This document shows, in pieces, positions 17,302 to 23,357 of a stretch of 23,357 bases of DNA. The stretch spans positions 1 through 23,357 of the forward strand of contig DNQL01000262.1 in assembly GCA_003500765.1 (NCBI GenBank). The letters are read 5' to 3'. The translations under genes were made by a program, and so were the position numbers. The notes under the pieces were generated by a model that was not told the origin of the DNA, ran no database searches, and worked only from the letters and a program-made list of their open reading frames with translations. Position 1 is the stretch's first letter; each line of letters starts with the position of its first letter. This DNA is from Elusimicrobiota bacterium (GTDB lineage Bacteria > Elusimicrobiota > Elusimicrobia > Elusimicrobiales > UBA9959).

Positions 17302-18000
17302 TTAGAACAGGGAGGCTTTGCGCAGGACCCGGCCGATGGCGGCGCCCCAGGGGACCCGCGCCAGGTCGGCTATGACCGATTCGACGTCGTAGTCCACCCG
17401 GATTATCTCGGCCGACGGGGCCGGGGCGCAGGTCAGCACGGCGTAGGAGGCGCGGGTGTCGCCGTCGAGCGGGCTGCCCACGCTGCCGGGATTTATCGCC
17501 AGCCCGCCTCCGGGCAGTGTCTTTACGTAGGGGGCGTGGATGTGGCCGCAGATAACGTTGGTCCCGTCGCCGCTGCCGTGCAGGTGGAAGCCGGTCTCGT
17601 CGTCGCCGCTCGAGGCGTGGAAGCATGCGAAACCGGCGCCGCAGACGGTGAAAGAAGTTTCGACCGGGGCGTCGGCCAGCCAGGCCTTGTCCTCGCCGTC
17701 GAGGCGGCGGACCGTCCATTCGGCGTGATCCGCCCCTTCCGGCCCGAGGAAATACTTTTCAAGGAAATCCCGGCGCTGCAGCTGGGTGGCGTAGCGGTCG
17801 TGGTTGCCCCTGACCCGGTGGAGGATGTTCATCCCGCGCAGGGCCTTCACCGTCTCGGCCGGGTAGGGCCCCATGTTCACGGCGTCGCCCAGGAAGCAGA
17901 CCGGCGCGGCCCCCAGGCCCCGCCGGGCCGCGTCGGCCCTGACGGCTTCCAGGGCCGCCAAATTCGCGTGAATGTCCGAGATTATTACCAGCCGGTCCAT
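17302..18000 (-). CDS. Calcineurin-like metallophosphoesterase
   Basis: 232-residue phosphoesterase of the small YfcE/MJ0936-like group. Metal ligands are all present: Asp9 and His11 (I-S-D-I-H-A-N-L), Asp39 (L-G-D-A-V-N-M-G-P), Asn66 and His67 (R-G-N-H-D-R-Y), His128 (F-A-C-F-H-A-S), and His153/His155 (C-G-H-I-H-A-P). N-P-G-S-V-G-S-P closes the domain. It should hydrolyse a phosphomonoester or phosphodiester in the cytoplasm; the natural substrate is not evident. The start lies 20 bp after the ssnA-like stop, with an AAGGGGG SD, so it is probably the last gene of the dpd-ssnA unit. Confidence 0.88.
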   Translation of the reverse strand: MDRLVIISDIHANLAALEAVRADAARRGLGAAPVCFLGDAVNMGPYPAETVKALRGMNILHRVRGNHDRYATQLQRRDFLEKYFLGPEGADHAEWTVRRLDGEDKAWLADAPVETSFTVCGAGFACFHASSGDDETGFHLHGSGDGTNVICGHIHAPYVKTLPGGGLAINPGSVGSPLDGDTRASYAVLTCAPAPSAEIIRVDYDVESVIADLARVPWGAAIGRVLRKASLF

Positions 18001-18020
18001 ACCGCCCCGCCCCCTTCAGT

Positions 18021-19343
18021 TCAGAACCTGCTCCAGAGCTTTTTAGCCAGTTCGGCCGACTTGCGGGAGACTTCCTCCTCGTCCAGGTCGAGCCTGAGCT
18101 TTTTATTCTCCATCAGCACCTTGCCGCCGGCTATGGTCGTGTCCACGTCGCTCTGGCTGAGCCCGAAGACCAGGTGGCCGTAGAAATTGGAGGCGTCCAG
18201 CGGCGTGGGGGGGAAGTAATCCATCAGTATCACGTCGGCCGCGAAACCCTCTTTGAGCTCGCCCAGGCCCTTGAACTGGCGGTTGGCGATGCGCGCGTTG
18301 TTGACCGTCAGCGCCGTCGCGGCTTCCATGAAGCCCTGCGACGGGTCGTGGCGCAGGTGCTGCAGCCACAGAGAGGCGCGCAGCTCCTCGAACATGTTCA
18401 CCGTCATGGCGTCGGTGCCCAGGCCCACCAGGACGCCCTTGCGGGCCATGCCCGTGATGTCGGCCACGCCCACGGAGTTGTTGGCGTTGGACTGGGCGTT
18501 GTGGACCACGGCCGTGCCGGTCTGCGCCAGTATGTCGGTCTCCCTGTCGTCCACATGGACGCAGTGCACGCAGATGGAGCGCGGGCCCAGCAGGCCGAAC
18601 TTGTTTAGGCGCTCCACCACGCGCATACCGTGATGGGACTCGCAGTGTATCTGGTCGGCCTGCGACTCGGCCGTGTGGACGTGGAAGCCGGCGCCCAGGC
18701 CCCTGCCGACTCCCGCCGCCGCCTCCAGCGTGGCGTCGGTGATGGTGAACGAGGCGTGCAGGCCGAACATGGCGGTCACGGTATTGTCGTTGGCCTTCAC
18801 GGTCTTCTTGATGAATTCGGCGTTCTCCTCTATGCCGGCGGCGGCCGCCTTGCGCCCGTCGCGGTCCGAGAGCTCGTAGCAGAGCGAGGCGCGGAGCCCC
18901 GTCCCGCGCACGGCCTTCTCGACCGCCTCGAGCGAGCCCTTTATCGCGAAAGGGCTGGCGTGATGGTCGATGAGAGTGGTCGTGCCCCTGCGGACGGCGT
19001 TTATCAGCGGTATGACCGCGCTGTAATACGAGTCCGCGTTGGTGAGCCGCTTGTCCAGCTTCCACCAGAGGTTGTTGAGAACCTCCACGAAGTTCTTCGA
19101 CGGTTTCGCCTTGCCCAGCCCGCGCGCGAAAGTGCTGTAGAAATGCATGTGCGCGTTGATGAAGCCGGGCATCACTACCTTGCCGTGCGCGTCGATGACC
19201 TTGCCGTATTTCCCCTTGAAGGTCTTCTGCGGGGCGATCTTCTTTATCAGGCCGCCCTCGATGAGGAGGGCGTGGCCGGCGAGGACCCGGTTCTCCTCGC
19301 CGAGGGTGACTATCGTGCCGTTCTTTATGAGTATGGTCTTCAT
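18021..19343 (-). CDS. ssnA: SsnA-family amidohydrolase (putative aminohydrolase)
   Basis: 440 residues of the metal-dependent amidohydrolase superfamily, deaminase/chlorohydrolase branch. It has an N-terminal beta-sandwich (I-L-I-K-N-G-T-I-V-T), metal ligands His65 and His67 in N-A-H-M-H-F-Y-S, then G-L-H-A-S-F-T-I, H-V-H-T-A-E, and the metal Asp in G-L-G-T-D-A-M-T. The sequence agrees best with SsnA, a family found beside selenium-dependent molybdenum hydroxylase and purine-catabolism genes in Escherichia coli and clostridia; its reaction is not established. The ATG start is preferred over a 33-codon longer frame because it begins the family N-terminus and has GGAG just upstream, inside the end of the dehydrogenase gene. 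It starts 2 bp after that stop, so the two genes are coupled. Role proposed by context only: hydrolysis or deamination of a nucleobase-derived compound. Confidence 0.83.
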   Translation of the reverse strand: MKTILIKNGTIVTLGEENRVLAGHALLIEGGLIKKIAPQKTFKGKYGKVIDAHGKVVMPGFINAHMHFYSTFARGLGKAKPSKNFVEVLNNLWWKLDKRLTNADSYYSAVIPLINAVRRGTTTLIDHHASPFAIKGSLEAVEKAVRGTGLRASLCYELSDRDGRKAAAAGIEENAEFIKKTVKANDNTVTAMFGLHASFTITDATLEAAAGVGRGLGAGFHVHTAESQADQIHCESHHGMRVVERLNKFGLLGPRSICVHCVHVDDRETDILAQTGTAVVHNAQSNANNSVGVADITGMARKGVLVGLGTDAMTVNMFEELRASLWLQHLRHDPSQGFMEAATALTVNNARIANRQFKGLGELKEGFAADVILMDYFPPTPLDASNFYGHLVFGLSQSDVDTTIAGGKVLMENKKLRLDLDEEEVSRKSAELAKKLWSRF

Positions 19344-19345
19344 GG

Positions 19346-21799
19346 TCACTCCGGGCAGGCCTTGAGTTCGGTGGCGGTACGCTTGCGCATCTTTATCGCG
19401 CCGGCGAAACATTTTTTGGCGCAGAGCGAGCAGCCGACGCATTTAGACGCGTCGAAAACCGGCACGCCTTTGGCGTCGAGCTCGACGGCCAGGTAGCCGC
19501 AGCGCTCGCAGTTGCCGCAATGCATGCAGAGTTCCGGGTCGGCTTCAGGGATGTTCTTGACGGGCGTGAGGTCCGGGAAGTCCGTTACGGGCTTCGGGAG
19601 AGCGCAGCCGATGAAGTCCCCGACGGACTTGTAGCCCTTTTCCTCGAGCATATGGCTGAGGCCGCTTTCCAGCTCGCCGATGACGCCGAAGCCGTACTTC
19701 ATGACGACGGTGCAGAACTGGACGGATTTCGCGCCCAGCGCCAGGAAATGCGCCGCGGCCTTGTAGTCCATCGGCCCGCCGTTGCCCGATATCGGCACGC
19801 CCAGGTTCACTGCCTTGGAGATGGTCAGGTTGCTTATGGGGGCGACGCCGGCGCCGCTCATGCCCACTATCATGCCCTCCTCCCATTCCCCCTTGCCGCT
19901 CATCCGCTTGCGGAAGGCCAGGGCCGGGAAGGAGTTGGCCAGCGTGATGCCGGCTTTCTTATGCGGGTATTTGGCGTAGACCTGCTTTATCGCGTTGACC
20001 ACCTGCCAGATGGCGGTGACCGCGCCGGTCAGCTTGAAGAGCTTGGGGATCTCCGGGTCTGAAACTTCCATGACCCAGCCGATGATCTTGGCCGTCAGCT
20101 CGGGGTCCTGCGAGACGATATCGCCCTTGGTGCCGTCGCCGCCCTGGGGGCAGGACAGCGAGTACTCGATGGCCATCGCGCCGGCCTTCTCGAGCTTGAG
20201 CGTGTTGGACTGCCAGCCTTTGCGGTCGAACTCGTCGTCGCCGGTCACCGGGCCGCCGGTGGAGGCGGCCGTCAGCCGGTCCGGGTATTCCTTGACCAGC
20301 CGCGCGACCTCTTTGCAGACGCGGTCGAGCGGGTGGCCGCTGACATTGTCGGAATTGCCGTAGGTGTTCTCGTCGAAAGTGACCATGTACTCCGACGGGA
20401 TGTGTATGTCCAGGCCGTCGAAGGCCGTCTTCATGACCACGCCCGGCCAGCCGGCTTCGTAGGCCTGCTTGACCTGCTCGTAGCCGTCGGAGTGGGGGGA
20501 GGCCGAGATGATGAAGGGGGAACTGAGCTTGCGGCCGAAGAAGTCGGTGGTCAGGTCCACGGGCCGCAGGTCGCGGCCGGCCAGCAGCACATGGCTCTTC
20601 TTGTGGTCCTTGAAGGAGGGGACCTTTTCGCCCCGCATGTACGCGTGGGCCTGCATGGCCGCGTTCTTGGCGGAGGCGGTGCCTTCCACCACGGTGGCCG
20701 CGCCGTCCCTGCAGTCGCCGGCGAAAAAGACGCCTTTCACGCCGGGGTCCTTGAAGACGGGGACGTTCTTGATGGCCAGCACGACGAACTGCACGTCGCC
20801 GCGCACCTGCTCCGTGCCGGGGATGTCCTTCGCCTTCTCATCGAGGCGGACGATCTTTATGCCTTTCCCGCCCTTGAGTATGCCGGTGATGCGGCTGCGG
20901 CCGTTTATGTCTATGCCGGCCTTCAGTATGTCGCGCAGTTCGTGCTCGGGCAGCTGTATGGCGCCGATGTTCTTGCGCGTGAATATTTCCGCCTTGGCCG
21001 CGCCCAGCCGCAGGGCCTTCATGGCGCAGTCGGCGGCCACGGCCCCGCCGCCTATGACGGCGACGTTCTTTCCCTTGACCTTGTACTTGCCGGAATTGCG
21101 CAGGTACTCGAGGCCTTCGACCCCGAGGGACTCGTTCTCTATGCCCAGCTTTATCTGCTCCTCCACTCCGGCGGTCACGATGACGGAATCGTATTTCTTA
21201 AGCAGCGCGGCCGGGTCCTTTACGGACGAGCCGGTCTTTATAGATATGGGGCCGAGCTTCTTCACCCACTCTATCTCGGTCTTCAGCACTTCCTTGGGAA
21301 AGCGGGCGTCGGGGATGAGGTTGCAGGCGCCGCCGGCCTTCTTATCCTTTTCGAGGACGTCCACCTTATAGCCCAGCTGGGCCAGCGTGCCGGCGGCCGA
21401 CAGGCCCGCCGGTCCCGCGCCCACGACGGCGACCTTCTTACCGTTGGGCTTCGCTTTTTTGAACTCCGGCATCACGCCGAGTTCCTTGGCCTTCTGCACG
21501 ACGGTGGCCTGCACGGCCGGTATGTTTATAGGGTTGTCGAAAAGTTTGCGCGAGCAGGCCTTCACGCAGAACCAGTCGGGGCAGACCGCGCCGCAGACGC
21601 CGCCGAAGGTGTTGTGTCCCATGATGAGCGCCGCGCTGCGCTTGAAATCGGAGTTCTCCATCTGGCGCACGGCCATGATGAAATCGGCGGGGGAGCAGTC
21701 GGCCGGGCAGGCCTTCTGGCAGGGCTTGTCCTCGCAGTAGAGGCAGCGCTCGGCCTCGGTCTTGAGCTGGGCGTCGGTAAGGAACTGGATCTTTTTCAT
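19346..21799 (-). CDS. Fused NAD(P)-dependent dihydropyrimidine dehydrogenase (PreT-PreA order)
   Basis: 817 residues, about the sum of E. coli PreT and PreA and in the domain order of the animal enzyme. Residues 1-115 hold Fe-S ligands (Cys19, 22, 27, 31, 35 and 69, 73, 78, 82). G-A-G-P-A-G (127-132) starts the FAD fold, and V-A-V-I-G-G-G-A-V-A-A-D is the NAD(P) Rossmann motif. About 410-715 is a dihydroorotate-dehydrogenase-like FMN barrel with Cys550 in L-S-C-P-Q-G-G, the position of the catalytic cysteine of dihydropyrimidine dehydrogenase. The C-terminus carries two [4Fe-4S] motifs (Cys758/761/764/767 and 787/790/793/797). The expected reaction is reversible NAD(P)H reduction of uracil or thymine. 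A related heterocycle is possible because no dihydropyrimidinase gene is nearby. The start has a GAGGTG SD. The AT-rich 37-bp gap upstream contains -10-like TAGAAT and TAGTAT on this strand but no convincing -35. Confidence 0.88.
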   Translation of the reverse strand: MKKIQFLTDAQLKTEAERCLYCEDKPCQKACPADCSPADFIMAVRQMENSDFKRSAALIMGHNTFGGVCGAVCPDWFCVKACSRKLFDNPINIPAVQATVVQKAKELGVMPEFKKAKPNGKKVAVVGAGPAGLSAAGTLAQLGYKVDVLEKDKKAGGACNLIPDARFPKEVLKTEIEWVKKLGPISIKTGSSVKDPAALLKKYDSVIVTAGVEEQIKLGIENESLGVEGLEYLRNSGKYKVKGKNVAVIGGGAVAADCAMKALRLGAAKAEIFTRKNIGAIQLPEHELRDILKAGIDINGRSRITGILKGGKGIKIVRLDEKAKDIPGTEQVRGDVQFVVLAIKNVPVFKDPGVKGVFFAGDCRDGAATVVEGTASAKNAAMQAHAYMRGEKVPSFKDHKKSHVLLAGRDLRPVDLTTDFFGRKLSSPFIISASPHSDGYEQVKQAYEAGWPGVVMKTAFDGLDIHIPSEYMVTFDENTYGNSDNVSGHPLDRVCKEVARLVKEYPDRLTAASTGGPVTGDDEFDRKGWQSNTLKLEKAGAMAIEYSLSCPQGGDGTKGDIVSQDPELTAKIIGWVMEVSDPEIPKLFKLTGAVTAIWQVVNAIKQVYAKYPHKKAGITLANSFPALAFRKRMSGKGEWEEGMIVGMSGAGVAPISNLTISKAVNLGVPISGNGGPMDYKAAAHFLALGAKSVQFCTVVMKYGFGVIGELESGLSHMLEEKGYKSVGDFIGCALPKPVTDFPDLTPVKNIPEADPELCMHCGNCERCGYLAVELDAKGVPVFDASKCVGCSLCAKKCFAGAIKMRKRTATELKACPE

Positions 21800-21836
21800 G
21801 TCTGCACCTCGCGTGAAGATACTAGATTCTATAAAT

Positions 21837-23357
21837 TTACGCGCTTTTATGCTTTATCCTGGCCTTGAGGCGGAAATGTTCGTAGTCGAAGAAGAAGCGG
21901 CCGTAGACCAGGAAACGCCAGCCGCCGCGCTTCGTTTCTTCGTCCGCCCTGGCGGAAAGGTCGGATATTTCCGAATCTTCCGGCACGGCCAGGATATGGC
22001 AACGGTGACCGGGGCCGTTGGCGGCCTCGTCGAGGCGCAGGTCTATCACCCCGCCCTGCCGCCTTGCCCAGAGATGCTCCGGGTCGAGGCGGGCCTCCAC
22101 GGGGCACAGACCGTGGAGTTTTATCGGGGAGGGATACTGGATCGCGGCGGTGTACCTGCCGTATTCGGAGCGCACGTGCCGGAAATCCGCGCGCATCGCC
22201 GCCCCCTTGTGATCGAGGAAGGAGGAGAGCGGCTGCGCCTGAATGAAGAACCTGGTCCTGCCCGGGGCGGACAGCCTGGTCTCGTTGAAGAACATCCAGG
22301 TCCGTACCGCCGAAGGCCCGGCCTCCGGGTCGACGACGTAGATAGTGGAAGACGCCGGGGCGAGGTTCCGCCTGGCCGAGAGGACGTTGTCCAGCAGGGC
22401 CTTTTTGCCCCTGGCGTGATTGAACTCCTGGCACGCGGCGGGAAGGTCGGGGAAGAGCGGGCGGTATTCGACGGAGCCTTCCACCAGCGCCCTGAGCTCG
22501 TCGTTGGTCTTGAAACTGTATTCGGGCGCGAGCTTGCGCGCTATTTCCAGGTGGCGCAGCGACTCCTTCCGGTCGCCGCGCAGCGCGTAGATCTTGCCGA
22601 GCATGTAGTAGATGCCGGGGACCTCCTCCCCGCCGGCGCTCATCGCCTTGCGCAGCTCGACGCAGGCCGCCTTGTATTCCCCGCGCAGCAGGGCCAGGTC
22701 CGCCCGCATGAAAGGGATGTAGAACTGCGCCGGGGAGATGGCGGCCGTCTCGTTGAGGGCGGTCTCCGCCTCGTCCACCCTGCCCGCCTGCGTCAGGCCT
22801 TCGGCCAGCGCCAGCAGGAGCATGATATTGCCGGGGCGGTGGCGTATCTCCTCCGTTGTCCGGCTGAGCCATTCCTCGAACCTCCCCATGCCCGAATCGT
22901 GGTAGGCGGAGAGGAACCAGGTGAAAAGCGAGGACCCCGGTATGGCGGTCTCTATTCGCCGCGCGTACTCCATGGCTTTTTCGAAACTGCCCGAGACCAT
23001 TCTGGTCCGGGCGCAGATAGCCAGCAGGGTCGGGTCTTCCGAGCCGCCGCGCAGGTAATGCTCCATGTTGCGCAGCCAGTCGCGCGTGCCGTCGAAATAA
23101 TCGGCCAGCAGGGCCGCGTGCAGGCGTCCTTCGGGGTCGGGAGAAATTTTAGCCGCCCGACGCATCCTCGCCCCTGCGCTGCGCAGGACCGAGGATTCCC
23201 CTATGTGGTCGCGCAGCAACGCCGCCATGGCGTAAGCCTCCGGCGAGAGCGGGTCCAGTTTTATGGCTTCGAGTACGAGGTCCTGGGCCTGGTCCACCGC
23301 GAAGTCGGTGAAATAGGCCAGCGCCGCCTCGCTCGAGAGCCGCGAGGCCTCCCGCCT
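21837..23357 (-). CDS. TPR-repeat protein with unrecognised C-terminal domain (5' end outside window)
   Basis: At least 506 residues; the frame is still open at the window edge, so the GTG at 23297 is not taken as the start. The visible N-terminal 250 residues are tetratricopeptide-like helical pairs, with repeats such as A-I-K-L-D-P-L-S-P-E-A-Y-A and L-G-K-I-Y-A-L-R-G-D-R-K-E-S-L-R-H-L-E-I-A-R-K-L-A-P-E-Y. TPR arrays act as protein-binding scaffolds. The last 200 residues, rich in beta-type sequence and aromatic residues (for example F-L-V-Y-G-R-F-F-F-D-Y-E-H-F near the end), do not match a family I know. No signal peptide can be judged because the N-terminus is missing. It ends 37 bp upstream of the dehydrogenase start on the same strand, so it could share a transcript. 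Function unknown. Confidence 0.75.
   Translation of the reverse strand, partial: RREASRLSSEAALAYFTDFAVDQAQDLVLEAIKLDPLSPEAYAMAALLRDHIGESSVLRSAGARMRRAAKISPDPEGRLHAALLADYFDGTRDWLRNMEHYLRGGSEDPTLLAICARTRMVSGSFEKAMEYARRIETAIPGSSLFTWFLSAYHDSGMGRFEEWLSRTTEEIRHRPGNIMLLLALAEGLTQAGRVDEAETALNETAAISPAQFYIPFMRADLALLRGEYKAACVELRKAMSAGGEEVPGIYYMLGKIYALRGDRKESLRHLEIARKLAPEYSFKTNDELRALVEGSVEYRPLFPDLPAACQEFNHARGKKALLDNVLSARRNLAPASSTIYVVDPEAGPSAVRTWMFFNETRLSAPGRTRFFIQAQPLSSFLDHKGAAMRADFRHVRSEYGRYTAAIQYPSPIKLHGLCPVEARLDPEHLWARRQGGVIDLRLDEAANGPGHRCHILAVPEDSEISDLSARADEETKRGGWRFLVYGRFFFDYEHFRLKARIKHKSA

Noticed and set aside
21819..21831. A minus-strand promoter for the dehydrogenase gene (TAGAAT, TAGTAT)
   Set aside because: -10-like boxes exist but no acceptable -35 element lies at the right distance; mentioned only in the gene entry.
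20333..21868. A 511-codon plus-strand open frame opposite the dehydrogenase gene
   Set aside because: Shadow of a gene with multiple cofactor motifs; composition is typical antisense.

Overview
The window is about 23 kb of gene-dense, GC-rich bacterial DNA. Genes are tightly packed, with many 4-bp start/stop overlaps and recognisable Shine-Dalgarno (SD) sequences. Isoleucine is often encoded by ATA despite the high GC content. I see no tRNA or rRNA gene, insertion sequence, integrase, phage gene or CRISPR array, so this looks like chromosomal core metabolism. Gene content suggests an amino-acid-fermenting, probably anaerobic Gram-negative-type bacterium. An Elusimicrobiota-like lineage is my tentative impression, but no marker gene here proves it.

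Positions 1-3958 (+) hold the 3' end of a formimidoyltetrahydrofolate cyclodeaminase gene, an acyl-CoA dehydrogenase gene split by an in-frame TAA, etfB, and an etfA whose product carries an N-terminal two-cluster ferredoxin domain. A strong intrinsic terminator ends this unit. The gene set resembles electron-bifurcating acyl-CoA dehydrogenase/Etf complexes. Positions 4000-6015 (+) encode an orphan membrane sensor histidine kinase.

Positions 6032-17290 (+) look like one long transcription unit. It has a promoter with a consensus -10 box and a 5' UTR hairpin. The genes in order are a CHASE2-type class III adenylate cyclase, a DUF3307 membrane protein, a DEDDh exonuclease, hutH, hutU, a YajQ-family protein, hutI, a HAD phosphatase with an unusual tail, a Dph6-like PP-loop ATPase broken by an in-frame TAG, and a double-SIS protein. 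A long hairpin terminator closes the unit. hutH, hutU and hutI convert histidine to formiminoglutamate. The cyclodeaminase at the left edge would recover the formimino carbon on tetrahydrofolate, so the pathway is split between two units about 9.5 kb apart. The first gene of the hut unit is a predicted cAMP-producing sensor, which suggests a link between signalling and catabolism.

Positions 17302-23357 (-) encode, in transcription order, a large TPR protein (5' end outside the window), a fused dihydropyrimidine dehydrogenase (PreT-PreA order), an SsnA-family amidohydrolase and a small metallophosphoesterase. The last three are spaced like an operon, and the first two of these point to nucleobase or related heterocycle metabolism. 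The most notable points are the two same-frame premature stops, the ferredoxin-EtfA bifurcation module, the signalling-led hut operon, and the unassigned HAD/PP-loop/SIS block.
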